From: UBA3076 sp964646435
GTDB lineage: Bacteria; Desulfobacterota; Dissulfuribacteria; Dissulfuribacterales; UBA3076
Assembly: GCA_964646435.1 (NCBI GenBank)
Contig: CAZYEJ010000001.1
Span: 17,710-81,709, forward strand
Direction of reading: 5' to 3'
DNA: 64,000 nucleotides
A program made the position numbers and the translations under genes. The notes under the pieces are model-generated. The model did no database searches, had not been told where the DNA came from, and saw only the letters and a program-made list of their open reading frames with translations. Every line of letters starts with the position of its first letter. Position 1 is the first letter of the stretch. Below, piece after piece: positions 1 to 8,193 of this stretch.

Positions 1-1
1 G

Positions 2-1249
2 CCACAATGGTCACCTGACGGTATGCTGTACTTTGTCTCCGATCAGACAGGCTGGTGGAACCTCTACCGCTGGCATGACGGACGAATCGAGCCCGTCGTT
101 CGAATGGAGGCCGAGTTCGGTGTGCCGCAATGGATATTTGGAATGTCTACATATGCCTTTGAATCAAAGCGTCGAATTATCTGTTCCTATACCCATAAAG
201 GGATATGGCAACTGGCATGCATTGACACTGTAACTAGGGAATTGAAAGCAATTGACACCCCTTTCACAGAAATCGGTTTTCTCAAGGCAGTTCCCGGACG
301 TGCTGTGTTTTTTGCGGGTTCCTCCAACGAACCCGGATCTGTTGTCCAGCTCAACCTTGCCACGCGGAAGCTTGAGGTATTACGTCGATCGAGTGATGTT
401 ACGATTGATCCAGGATTCCTCTCCCTGCCGAAATCGATCGACTTCCCTACAGTACACGGGCAGAAAGCCTATGGCTTCTTTTATCCACCGAAAAATCGGA
501 ATTATGCAGCACCAAACGGTGAGCGGCCTCCGCTCCTTGTCATGACCCACGGTGGGCCCACTGCGGCAACTTCTGGGACTCTCAATCTTGGGATTCAGTA
601 TTGGACCAGCCGAGGAATTGCAGTTATGGACGTGAACTATGGAGGCAGCTCTGGTTACGGCCGGGCATACCGCCAACGTCTCAAAGGCCAGTGGGGAATC
701 GTTGACACGGACGACTGTGTGAACAGTGCCCTTTATCTTACGAAGCATTTTGACATCGATGATAACCGGCTTGCAATCAGGGGCGGCAGTGCAGGAGGCT
801 ATACAACACTTTGCGCTCTCATTTTCTACAACATCTTTAAGGCTGGCGCAAGCTATTACGGTATCAGCGATCTGGAGGCCCTGACCAAAGAAACACACAA
901 GTTTGAATTACATTATCTGGATCATCTGATCGGTCCATATCCTGAGCGTCGTGACCTTTACAAGAAACGATCACCCATTCATTTTGCTGAATGCCTTTCG
1001 TGTCCGGTTATCTTTTTCCAAGGACTTGAAGACAAGATTGTGCCGCCCAATCAGGCGGAAATGATGTTTAAGATACTCCGTGAGAAAGGACTGCCTGTTG
1101 CTTATGTCCCCTTTGAGAAAGAGCAGCACGGTTTTCGAATTGCCGAAAATATTAAACGTACATTTGATGCTGAACTGTATTTTTATTCACGGGTATTCGG
1201 TTTTGATTTAGCTGATCCTGTTGAACCTGTGCATATCGAAAACCTCTAA
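2..1249 (+). CDS. S9 family (prolyl oligopeptidase-type) serine peptidase, 5'-truncated
   Basis: The reading frame is open to the left edge: the residues before the first internal Met read PQWSPDG, a typical beta-propeller blade, so the true start lies outside the window. The C-terminal half is an alpha/beta-hydrolase domain with the motif GGSAGGY. Counting from the internal Met at position 23, the nucleophile is Ser256 and the likely triad partners are Asp337 (GLEDKIVPP) and His369 (EQHGFR). Family members are usually about 600-700 residues, so roughly the last two thirds is here. It probably cleaves peptides from the N-terminus as a dipeptidyl or acylaminoacyl peptidase. No signal peptide can be judged. 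No partner gene follows within 170 bp. Confidence 0.93.
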   Translation, partial: PQWSPDGMLYFVSDQTGWWNLYRWHDGRIEPVVRMEAEFGVPQWIFGMSTYAFESKRRIICSYTHKGIWQLACIDTVTRELKAIDTPFTEIGFLKAVPGRAVFFAGSSNEPGSVVQLNLATRKLEVLRRSSDVTIDPGFLSLPKSIDFPTVHGQKAYGFFYPPKNRNYAAPNGERPPLLVMTHGGPTAATSGTLNLGIQYWTSRGIAVMDVNYGGSSGYGRAYRQRLKGQWGIVDTDDCVNSALYLTKHFDIDDNRLAIRGGSAGGYTTLCALIFYNIFKAGASYYGISDLEALTKETHKFELHYLDHLIGPYPERRDLYKKRSPIHFAECLSCPVIFFQGLEDKIVPPNQAEMMFKILREKGLPVAYVPFEKEQHGFRIAENIKRTFDAELYFYSRVFGFDLADPVEPVHIENL

Positions 1250-1423
1250 TGTGACCACACCTGTTCCAGAAAAAGAGTGTGAAATTTGCGGGACGGAGTT
1301 AGTTTAATAGTTTAATTAACGTTGATTTTAGCGAATTGCTATCATGGTGGCATGCCTCATTGGTTAGTTTTGATGAGCGTTGAAGCTTAAAGGTTATATC
1401 ACTATAAAAAGAGGGGTTGCATT

Positions 1424-1693
1424 ATGTTCAAACTCACGGATTATATTCCCAAATCGGAACTGGAAACATTCTGCCGGAGAAATCATATAACCAAAATGTC
1501 TCTTTTCGGTTCTGCTCTGCGGGATGAGTTAAAGCCGGGCAGTGATATTGACCTTCTTGTGGAGTTTGACAAAGACCATATGCCGGGATTGCTGGACCTT
1601 GCAGGAATGGGTAAAAGCGGTGAACAATCACAGCGGATTTGGGACAAGGCACGGGAAGAGGATAGTCAGGATTTTTTTAAAAATTCTCTGTAG
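1424..1693 (+). pseudogene. MNT-type nucleotidyltransferase (antitoxin-like), C-terminus decayed
   Basis: The N-terminal 60 residues are a normal minimal nucleotidyltransferase domain: FGSALRDELKPGSDIDLLVEF carries the GS...D-x-D signature, followed by MPGLLDLAGM. After about residue 63 the sequence no longer resembles the family. A shifted frame of the same DNA reads ADLGQ and later FSVAK, which resembles the usual ending, so I infer one or more frameshifts. A GAGGGG ribosome-binding site lies just upstream of the ATG. No HEPN partner follows; tRNA-Val on the other strand comes next. It is probably a dead member of an MNT/HEPN pair, but a short expressed protein cannot be excluded. Confidence 0.6.
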
Positions 1694-1729
1694 CAAAGAG
1701 GCAAAGCAATAGCAAAATGGTAGCAGAAA

Positions 1730-1761
1730 CAAAAAAGAGTTACGACAAAACATCGTAACTC
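1730..1761 (-). terminator. Rho-independent terminator of tRNA-Val
   Basis: A perfect 9-bp stem (GAGTTACGA / TCGTAACTC, loop of 7) is followed on the minus strand by a run of six T. It begins 12 bases beyond the tRNA-Val 3' end, so it should end that transcript. Confidence 0.8.
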
Positions 1762-1772
1762 TCTGATTCTAT

Positions 1773-1848
<76 letters not shown>

Positions 1849-1858
1849 GTGCCCAAAA

Positions 1859-1887
1859 TATGTAGCCTATTAGTATAGTTATTTCAA
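1859..1887 (-). promoter_or_regulatory. Putative sigma-70 promoter of tRNA-Val
   Basis: On the minus strand TTGAAA and TACATA are separated by 17 bp, with the TACATA box 10 bp before the mature tRNA 5' end. Placement and spacing fit a housekeeping promoter, although the -10 box matches only partly. Confidence 0.4.
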
Positions 1888-1973
1888 GTCTAATTCCGCA
1901 TTTTTAGGGTTCCAAATGGCCAAAACCCGAAGACCGCAAAAGGACTTTTTGCAGCGTAATCATCCTTAAGATT

Positions 1974-3116
1974 TTAATTTTCAGCCTTCCCTGTGATTTC
2001 AGGCTTTTTGGCTTGTTCTAATGCTATCTCTCTCACTGATGTAAACGCTTTTGCCTGGGATGCTCCTGCTATGGCCTTTTCAGCTATCTGGTGGACCTGC
2101 TTCATGGCTGAGCTTGTTTCAGCTTTAAGTTCTGTAACCTCCTTTTCTCGAGAGGCGATAGTATCCTCCAGGAACTCGATTTTTTGCTGATAAACCTTGC
2201 GTTCCCACTCCCTTTCTGTAGCAGCCATCTGCTTTTTTTGTTCCATTTCGCGGGTAACTGCTGCAATTGCTTCTTTTTTTTCTTTCTCGACTTCGTTTTG
2301 AAGCATACCTGGGAACTTCTTGACCTGTTCTCTCAGATCCTTTAGTTCGGATTCCTGTGCTACAAGCGCTGTCTCCCTCTCTGCAAACTCCTTTTCCGTG
2401 CTTTCTTTCAACTCCTGGAATTCTTTTTCAAGAAATGCCCTATTCTCCTTATATTTATCCTCTTCTAATTTTCTGGTACGATCCCGTTCATAGATATACT
2501 CAGCTTGTTCACGTTCCCACTTCTGCTTTGTGAGTGACTCATCCTCTTCTATTTCGCGGGAAAAACGTTTTTTCTCATCTTCCCATTCAGCCCTTTTCCC
2601 CTCTATCTCTTTTTGAAGATTGCCCTGCAGCTCAGAGTATTTCTTTTCAAGAACCGCAAATTTTTCTTCATAATCCGACTCCAGCTTTGTTATGCTTGAA
2701 GCAAATTCTGTTTCAGCTACGGTTTTTCTCTCTTCATAGGCATCAACCAGCTTATTCAAGGCATCAGATGCCTCTTCTATGTCATAGAGTTCTTTAAGCC
2801 TCTTCTCTTGAAGTGCTACTGCGCTTTTCAGCTCCTCAAGACGTTCGGCCTGAGAGGACAGCCTGTCTGTTAGATCGCTCAGGGTCTTTCCTAACAACCC
2901 CTTGAGAGTAGTGACGTTTTCAATTACTCCGTGTACTGTTGCCTCTTTTGCGGCCTCCAATGCTGCCGACTCTTTGTATTTTTCTGCTTCAGAGCGCCAT
3001 TTCTCAGACTCTTTGGCATCCTTCACCTTTTTTTTGTAAGCTTCGAGAAGACCGGAATATTCTTCAATTATCTCTTTTTTGGTCATCTGGGATGAAATCT
3101 TGAATTGTTCCACCAT
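1974..3116 (-). CDS. Long coiled-coil protein of unknown function
   Basis: This 380-residue protein is almost entirely charged, heptad-like helix rich in E, K, Q and A (for example KEIEGKRAEWEDEKKRF), with no signal peptide, membrane segment or catalytic motif. It should form a long cytoplasmic coiled coil, roughly residues 10-350, ending in a small Ala/Lys tail. The start is supported by GGGAG seven bases before the ATG. It resembles the myosin-like conserved hypothetical proteins found in some deltaproteobacteria, but I do not recognise a named family. Repeat element R1 begins about 60 bp upstream of its start, so R1 lies in its promoter or leader region. Confidence 0.85.
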   Translation of the reverse strand: MVEQFKISSQMTKKEIIEEYSGLLEAYKKKVKDAKESEKWRSEAEKYKESAALEAAKEATVHGVIENVTTLKGLLGKTLSDLTDRLSSQAERLEELKSAVALQEKRLKELYDIEEASDALNKLVDAYEERKTVAETEFASSITKLESDYEEKFAVLEKKYSELQGNLQKEIEGKRAEWEDEKKRFSREIEEDESLTKQKWEREQAEYIYERDRTRKLEEDKYKENRAFLEKEFQELKESTEKEFAERETALVAQESELKDLREQVKKFPGMLQNEVEKEKKEAIAAVTREMEQKKQMAATEREWERKVYQQKIEFLEDTIASREKEVTELKAETSSAMKQVHQIAEKAIAGASQAKAFTSVREIALEQAKKPEITGKAEN

Positions 3117-3177
3117 TTCCTACTCCCTGGAATTTAGTATTCGAGCTATTTGCAACTTACTTTAATATTAATATACC

Positions 3178-3338
3178 GTAACCGTTCACGGGGTTACAAC
3201 GCCCGTTTTACAGTAACCCACCGAACTGTGAGCGTTTACAGGGTGCTTGCAGATGCGAGGCGTACGGGTACGCAGACATACTCCCTGTACTTCAAGTGCC
3301 CGACAACGAAGCAGATGCGGTGCCCTGTGAACGCTTAC
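3178..3338 (+). repeat. Dispersed repeat R, copy 1 (161 bp)
   Basis: This is a near-full-length copy of a non-coding element seen four times in the window (also 6974-7095, 30305-30454 and 52860-53020). The inner part is bounded by inverted ends of the form GTRAGCGTTTACAGGG / CCCTGTGAACGCTTAC. An outer left arm starts GTAACCGTTCACGG. The middle contains a self-complementary GGGTAC...GTGCCC block. It lies between the coiled-coil gene and a decayed antitoxin. Confidence 0.9.
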
Positions 3339-3483
3339 AATATACCAGTCCTTTCAACTTTAAAAAAGTCCCTTATACTTTTTTCATGGTAGCAGGCCAA
3401 AACCAGTCAAGCCCTATGGATATATTTAGGGGACGCACTTTTCAGTCGGCTGATTTGAAGCATTACAAGTAATATCCGTTTGG

Positions 3484-3672
3484 CATATTACGTCTATCCC
3501 AGGTAAAATTTTACGGGATGACTTTATGGAATCGATGGGTCTCAGTATAAATAGGCTTGCACGAGACATTGTTGTTCCGCCCAATAGGATAAGCGAAACT
3601 GTCAATGGGAAACGTGCTATTACAGCGGATATCGCTGAAAATACCCCATCTGCTGCGCACAATAAATTATGA
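3484..3672 (+). pseudogene. HigA/VapI-type HTH antitoxin remnant
   Basis: The translated fragment contains PGKILRDDFMESMGLSINRL, then ARDIVVPPNRISETVNGKR and AITADIA, a clear match to the HigA-family helix-turn-helix core. There is no good start codon, and the end is degraded where it runs into palindrome P1. No HigB toxin gene is visible on either side. I take it as the dead remainder of a toxin-antitoxin locus. Confidence 0.75.
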
Positions 3673-3756
3673 ATGTTGAATTTTGAATTAAGGTATATGT
3701 TTTTTAAATCTTCTTCCACAATTCAGCATTCAACATTCAGCATTATCTATAAAGGG
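3671..3756 (+). repeat. Palindromic element P, copy 1
   Basis: Inverted arms of the type GAATGTTGAA / TTCAACATTC enclose a centre reading AAGGTATATG then ATCTTCTTCC, and the element ends CATTATCTATAAAGGG. The second copy (56851-56944) has the same right flank but the centre in reverse orientation. Confidence 0.85.
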
Positions 3757-3766
3757 CTATAATCTG

Positions 3767-4126
3767 TCATTCATCTTTTAGGACCTGATCCAAAGCCTGC
3801 TGAAAACTCTCGTCATCGACCACTGGCTCAAGATCGCTGGAATCGATTTTCTCCACATCAGTGCCAGTGCCGGGAGCATCCAGCAGGTCAGAGACATCAA
3901 TTTCGGAAAGGTCCACTGAATTTCCGGCTTCCTGCTCTACAACAGGAGCTTCGGGCTCAGTCTTGATACTATCTGCCCTGGAATCCTTGCTGAACCAGAT
4001 GAGTTCGGTATCCGGTTTTGCAAAACTTCCAAGTCCTGCAGAAATTTTCCTCAGATCCTGTCCGCAATTTGAGCAATTCTCAAGATAATCAAAGCTTATT
4101 CTTCCGCATTTTGGGCATCTCATCAA
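3767..4126 (-). CDS. Small zinc-ribbon protein
   Basis: The 119-residue protein begins MMRCPKCGRISFDYLENC followed by SNCGQDL, giving two CxxC knuckles that should bind one zinc ion. The remainder is acidic and low in complexity (repeated LLD, DSSD and DDES clusters) and is probably disordered apart from short helices. Proteins of this layout are often annotated only as zinc-ribbon domain proteins. A GGA-containing ribosome-binding site precedes the tandem ATG codons, so the start could be 4126 or 4123. It is divergent from the lipoprotein gene 76 bp away, and a shared promoter region is likely. The function is unknown. Confidence 0.8.
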   Translation of the reverse strand: MMRCPKCGRISFDYLENCSNCGQDLRKISAGLGSFAKPDTELIWFSKDSRADSIKTEPEAPVVEQEAGNSVDLSEIDVSDLLDAPGTGTDVEKIDSSDLEPVVDDESFQQALDQVLKDE

Positions 4127-4202
4127 TTTGTTCCTTTTTTATTTGAAAAGATTTGTAACATTGTATATGGTTTAGTAAAAATACCTAAAAGATAAAAACA
4201 AA

Positions 4203-4556
4203 ATGAAAATAAAACAAAATATTTTGCCCTCACTTTTTCTTATCGGAATTTTGATATTATTTCTTGCATCCTGCGCGGGCACGCCCAAAAAATATCTTGC
4301 AGTAGATGCCTCATTGGTGAAACAGGGCCAGCCCAAAACCGAAATATCCGAGTTTTTTGGCCTGCCAGACGCAGCAAGAATAAATCAGGCCGGTCAGGAA
4401 GAATGGTATTATTATGATGTGCATAGGCACTTTTGGCAACGCATACCCTTTCTGGGACGTCATCTTGGTAAAGAAGAGGTAGAGTGCCTGCAAATTGTCC
4501 TGGAATCAGGACAGGTAGTCAAGGCTGTTTACTATGTTCAAGGTATCCAAAGCTAA
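4203..4556 (+). CDS. Small outer-membrane-type lipoprotein, SmpA/OmlA-like
   Basis: The 117-residue protein has a lipoprotein signal peptide (hydrophobic FLIGILILFL, lipobox LASC with Cys24). The mature part reads VKQGQPKTEISEFFGLPDA then EEWYYYDV, the pattern of the SmpA/OmlA (BamE-like) fold, in which a short helix pair packs on a three-stranded sheet. This could be an envelope-assembly lipoprotein, but length alone cannot distinguish it from other members of the fold. Its 3' end overlaps pcm by 23 bp in another frame, so the two are probably cotranscribed. Confidence 0.75.
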   Translation: MKIKQNILPSLFLIGILILFLASCAGTPKKYLAVDASLVKQGQPKTEISEFFGLPDAARINQAGQEEWYYYDVHRHFWQRIPFLGRHLGKEEVECLQIVLESGQVVKAVYYVQGIQS

Positions 4557-5205
4557 GCCCAATAATCAATTCAGAATATCCAGGGACAGAATGGTTGCCC
4601 ATCAGATTGAACGAAGGGGAATCAAAGATCCTCGTGTTCTGGAGGCAATGCGCAAAGTACCTCGGCATCTCTTTGTAGACGAGGCGCTCTGGGACCAGGC
4701 CTATGGTGACTTTCCCCTTCCAATCGGGAGTAACCAGACCATGTCCCAACCCTATATTGTGGCCTTCATGACCCAGCAGTTAGGACTGAAGGGTGATGAA
4801 AAAGTGCTGGAGGTGGGAACAGGTTCAGGCTATCAGGCAGCTATTCTGGCTGAGCTTGTCAGGGTTGTGTACAGCGTGGAACGTATCCATGCTTTGCTCC
4901 CAGGGGCCAGAAAAATCCTGGAAAGACTTAAATACACAAATATTATGCTCAAATTAGACGACGGCACATGGGGGTGGCAGAGTGAGGCCCCTTTTGACGC
5001 CATAATCGTGACTGCAGGTTCACCATCAGTGCCTCAGCCATTTATCGATCAGCTTAATGACCCAGGCATTTTGATCATTCCTGTTGGAGATGAATACTCG
5101 CAGGTGCTTGTAAAAATCACCAAGTCCAACGGTAAAATCCATCAGGAAGATATGGGTGGTGTCCGCTTTGTGAAACTTGTGGGGGATCATGGTTGGAAGG
5201 CATAA
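4534..5205 (+). CDS. pcm: Protein-L-isoaspartate O-methyltransferase
   Basis: It uses SAM to methylate abnormal L-isoaspartyl residues and start their repair. The 223-residue length is normal. The SAM-binding motif VLEVGTGSGYQAA lies at residues 91-103, preceded by the family block SNQTMSQPYIVAFM (67-80). The C-terminal part contains APFDAIIVTAG. The start overlaps the upstream lipoprotein, and the stop codon overlaps the next start (TAATG), so all three form one operon. MFKVSKAKPN is slightly longer than in many homologues; an internal Met20 is an alternative start. Confidence 0.95.
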   Translation: MFKVSKAKPNNQFRISRDRMVAHQIERRGIKDPRVLEAMRKVPRHLFVDEALWDQAYGDFPLPIGSNQTMSQPYIVAFMTQQLGLKGDEKVLEVGTGSGYQAAILAELVRVVYSVERIHALLPGARKILERLKYTNIMLKLDDGTWGWQSEAPFDAIIVTAGSPSVPQPFIDQLNDPGILIIPVGDEYSQVLVKITKSNGKIHQEDMGGVRFVKLVGDHGWKA

Positions 5206-5654
5206 TGACAAAAGTTGGAATTATCGGAGCGGGTCTGTGTGATCCGAAAATAAGTGCGCTGGCAGAAGAAGTCGGCCGCAGGGTTGCTGAACACAAGGCC
5301 ATCCTTTATTGCGGCGGCCTTGCTGGAGTAATGGAGGCGTCAGCCAAAGGGGCCGTTGAAGCAGGTGGTATCACTGTTGGTATTCTTCCCGGAGTCAAGG
5401 CCACTGACGCCAATCCGTACATCCGGATCCCTGTGGTCACCGGCATGGGACACGCCAGAAACGTCATACTCGTCAGGAGCTGTGACGTACTAATCGCCAT
5501 ATCAGGCTCTCATGGCACCTTGTCGGAAATAGCCCTTGCACTCAAGATGTGGAAGCCTGTGGTTGGCTTGAAGACATGGAAGCACCTCTCGGACGTTCAC
5601 TATGTCAAATCGGCAAAAGAGGCAGTGGAAAAGGCATTTGCCCTGTTGCCTTAG
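5205..5654 (+). CDS. TIGR00725-type LOG/Rossmann-fold protein
   Basis: I chose the ATG at 5205 because GGAAGG sits just upstream and it overlaps the pcm stop as TAATG; an ORF start at 5193 is less likely. The 149-residue product reads TKVGIIGAG, then LYCGGLAGVMEASAKGA and later GSHGTLSEIALAL. These are the phosphate-binding loops of the LOG/lysine-decarboxylase-like Rossmann fold in the TIGR00725 family. Related LOG proteins release cytokinin bases from nucleotides, but the substrate of this subgroup is not established. Its end meets the deaminase gene tail to tail with a 4-bp overlap. Confidence 0.88.
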   Translation: MTKVGIIGAGLCDPKISALAEEVGRRVAEHKAILYCGGLAGVMEASAKGAVEAGGITVGILPGVKATDANPYIRIPVVTGMGHARNVILVRSCDVLIAISGSHGTLSEIALALKMWKPVVGLKTWKHLSDVHYVKSAKEAVEKAFALLP

Positions 5655-6958
5655 CCCAGTCCCAGTTCCCCCACGGCCCTTGAAAGACGTTCAAGCAGCC
5701 TTCCTTCGTCAATAGTAGTAAGCACCCTGTCCTCCATGAGCATGCGTCCTGCCACCATAACATCCTGTACGTCTCCGCTCCTTGCCGCATAGACAAGGTG
5801 AGATATAGGATTATAGCAAGGCCGGAGGTGTACCTGATTCATGTCCACCACTATCAGGTCTGCCTTGGAACCTTCACGCAGGCATCCAAGGTCCTCTCTG
5901 TGCAGGGCCTTTGCCGCCCAGGTAGTAGCCATGGAAAAGGCCTCAGGGGCGGATATTAGGGTTGGATCTTTTCTAACGCCCTTATGTAGCTTTGCAGCAG
6001 TATCCATCTCACTCATAAGATCAAGGTCATTGTTGCTGGCAGCCCCGTCCGTCCCCAGGGCAACTGTCACACCGGCTTCAAGGAGCTCTGGCACAGGGGC
6101 AATCCCGGAGGCCAGCTTGAGGTTGCTCTCCGGACAATGAACTACCCGGACATCTCTCCGGGCCAAAAGCGATATGTCATTTTTGCTCAAGCTCACACAG
6201 TGGATGGCAAGCAATCGATCTCCAAGAAGGCCGAGCCTGTCCAGATGCTCTGCCGGAGAAACCCCGCAGAGTCTTCGGATCTCCGCGTTCTCCCATTCTG
6301 TCTCGGCAAGATGGATTACTATCAGTGCGTCCCTGGCCTCTGCCAACTTCTGTGAGTGCTTGAGCAGTTCAGGTCTGCAGGTATAGGGCGTATGAGGATC
6401 AACGGTTATGGTGATCCTCGGATGCCCCTTCCATTTGTCCATCAAACGTTCCGTCTCTTTAAGGGCCTCTTCTCCGGAGGAAAACGATGGTGACGGAAAA
6501 TCAAATACCCCCTCTCCAAGCCAAGCCCTGAGCCCTACCCTGTCAGCCACAGAGGCAACACTGTCTTCGAACATATACATGTCCACAAAACTAGTGGTTC
6601 CGCACCGTATCATTTCTGCACAGGCGAGCTCAGTCCCGAGTGCTACAAGTTCTGAGGTCAACCTGGCCTCAGCAGGAAAAATGTGGTCCTCAAGCCACGT
6701 TTTAAGAGGGAGGTCATCAGCAAGGCCCCTGAAAAGGACCATGGCAGCATGGGTATGGGAATTCATGAGTCCTGGAAGTATGAGTCCTGATGGCCTGTTA
6801 ATGGTTTTATTTGCAATAAAACTTTTTGAAAGTTCAGGCAAAGGACCGGCTGCAACTATAGTATCATCTCTTATGGCAACGGCTCCCCCAGGGATTGGGG
6901 AATCATTCGGGTGAGACATGAGAATTTCACCACATATCAAAAAATCTACTGATTCCAC
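5651..6958 (-). CDS. mtaD: 5-methylthioadenosine / S-adenosylhomocysteine deaminase
   Basis: The 435-residue metal-dependent amidohydrolase has the HxH metal site in PGLMNSHTHAAMVLFRG (His68, His70), a further His in LLAIHCVSL, the HCPESNLKLASG block and the metal Asp in ALGTDGAASNNDLDLM. It hydrolyses the 6-amino group of MTA, SAH or related adenosines to the inosine analogue. GTG is the start, with GGAG eight bases upstream. The nucleoside phosphorylase gene lies directly upstream on the same strand, separated by repeat R2. Together they would convert MTA to MTI and then hypoxanthine plus methylthioribose-1-phosphate. That pathway is inferred from pairing. Confidence 0.9.
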   Translation of the reverse strand: MESVDFLICGEILMSHPNDSPIPGGAVAIRDDTIVAAGPLPELSKSFIANKTINRPSGLILPGLMNSHTHAAMVLFRGLADDLPLKTWLEDHIFPAEARLTSELVALGTELACAEMIRCGTTSFVDMYMFEDSVASVADRVGLRAWLGEGVFDFPSPSFSSGEEALKETERLMDKWKGHPRITITVDPHTPYTCRPELLKHSQKLAEARDALIVIHLAETEWENAEIRRLCGVSPAEHLDRLGLLGDRLLAIHCVSLSKNDISLLARRDVRVVHCPESNLKLASGIAPVPELLEAGVTVALGTDGAASNNDLDLMSEMDTAAKLHKGVRKDPTLISAPEAFSMATTWAAKALHREDLGCLREGSKADLIVVDMNQVHLRPCYNPISHLVYAARSGDVQDVMVAGRMLMEDRVLTTIDEGRLLERLSRAVGELGLG

Positions 6959-6973
6959 TTTAAGTGCTCCTTA

Positions 6974-7095
6974 TAACCCACCGAACTGTAAGCGTTTACA
7001 GGGTGTTGCAAATGCGAGGCGTACGGGTACGCAGACGTACTCCCTGTACTTCAAGTACCCGACAACAAAGCAGATGCGATGCCCTGTGAACGCTT
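6974..7095 (+). repeat. Dispersed repeat R, copy 2 (122 bp), overlapping the pnp 3' end
   Basis: This is the inner part of repeat R only. It starts TAACCCACCGAACTG and ends GTGAACGCTT, lacking the outer left arm of copies 1 and 4. Read on the minus strand, it contributes the last 14 codons and stop codon of the purine nucleoside phosphorylase ORF. Its other edge comes within a few bases of the mtaD ribosome-binding site. Confidence 0.9.
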
Positions 7096-7908
7096 CACTA
7101 AAAAAGCTACCAGAAGACGCTCCAGACGGTGTTCCGCCTTCCGGGCCCGAGCTATAACGTCATCTATAAGGATAGGCTGGAAATTGTTCGGATCATTTAC
7201 ATTGGCAATAACCGAGATCCCCAGTACCTCCATCCCTGCATGAACAGCAACAATTACCTCCGGCACCAGGGACATGGCCACGGCATCCGCTCCAATCATC
7301 CTGAGAAACTTGGTCTCTGCAGGGGTCTCGAGACTGGGGCCTGGAACAGCCACAAATATTCCCTCCCTCAAGACCATATCCAGGTTCTCAGCTACTTGAA
7401 TAATCTTTTCTCTGAGGGTGATGGAGTAAGCCTTTGAAAGGTCAGGAAATCTCGGCCCCCATCTGTCTATGTTGGGCCCTCTCAGCGGGTTGTCCGGGAT
7501 CAGGTTTATGTGATCAGTAATCAGCATCAGGTCCCCTGAGGAAAAATCCAGGTTAAGGCCCCCTGCCGCGTTACACCCGATCAGTACCTTTGCTCCCAGG
7601 CCAGCCATTACCCGAATGGGGAATGTAAGCTCCCTTGTACTGTAACCCTCATAGAAGTGAAATCGTCCCTGAAACAGGGCTACTTTGGCATTCCCGATCT
7701 TACCCACCAGGAGCTTCCCAGCGTGGTCAGGGGAAGTGGACACCGGAAAATTGGGAATATCACCATAGTCGGCTTTCCAGACCATATCCATTGCCCTGGC
7801 TACACCCCCCAGGCCCGTGCCTAGCACCAGGCATACATCCGGGGTCCAGGGCAGCTCTCTCTGAAAAAAACTTACAGTCTCTCCAACTGCCGCAACATAC
7901 TGTTCCAT
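7051..7908 (-). CDS. Purine nucleoside phosphorylase (PNP/MTAP family), C-terminus formed by a repeat
   Basis: It cleaves purine nucleosides with phosphate to a base and (deoxy)ribose-1-phosphate. The trimeric PNP motifs are present: VLGTGLGG, QGRFHFYEGYS, GCNAAGGLN, PGPSLETPAETKFLRMIGAD and MSLVPEVIVAVHAGM. The Met at 7908 (MEQYVAAVGE) fits family N-termini better than the ORF start at 7965, which lacks a ribosome-binding site. The last 14 residues (KRSQGIASALLSGT) are encoded by repeat R2, which also provides the stop. The natural end is therefore replaced, but the catalytic core is complete. With mtaD downstream the substrate may be methylthioinosine, inosine or guanosine. Confidence 0.9.
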   Translation of the reverse strand: MEQYVAAVGETVSFFQRELPWTPDVCLVLGTGLGGVARAMDMVWKADYGDIPNFPVSTSPDHAGKLLVGKIGNAKVALFQGRFHFYEGYSTRELTFPIRVMAGLGAKVLIGCNAAGGLNLDFSSGDLMLITDHINLIPDNPLRGPNIDRWGPRFPDLSKAYSITLREKIIQVAENLDMVLREGIFVAVPGPSLETPAETKFLRMIGADAVAMSLVPEVIVAVHAGMEVLGISVIANVNDPNNFQPILIDDVIARARKAEHRLERLLVAFLVKRSQGIASALLSGT

Positions 7909-8082
7909 AAACGTGTATCCATAGAAGACGGAGAGAAAAAAGTCAATGTGCGGAGATGTATACACTACACGGACACAAATTGCTTTTGTATCTATGGAAA
8001 ATTAGCAACACGCACGAACCACTTGCAAAACGCCGGATATTACCCTATAGCTGCCGTGTATCTGTGGAACAAATGGGTGTTT

Positions 8083-8164
8083 AGGTGAAAGGTAGAAGGC
8101 TGAAGCCAATTATTAATTGTCAGTTTTCTTTTACCTTCCACCTTTAGCCTTCCACCTTCTACCT
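8083..8164. repeat. Imperfect intergenic palindrome (GGTAGAAGG type)
   Basis: AGGTGAAAGGTAGAAGGCTGAAG is mirrored imperfectly by CTTCCACC...AGCCTTCCACCTTCTACCT across an AT-rich loop. Similar GAAGGCTGAAG strings occur inside element D and near 22.78 kb. It precedes the haem operon and could act as a terminator or leader structure. Confidence 0.55.
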
Positions 8165-8193
8165 GAGTATTTAAAAGGAATGGAGCCCATCTG

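Noticed and set aside
380..898. Long antisense ORF within the S9 peptidase gene, and similar long antisense frames under hsdR, hsdM, gpmI and the MacB-like genes
   Set aside because: They lie opposite strongly conserved genes, have no family resemblance or ribosome-binding sites, and follow from codon bias.
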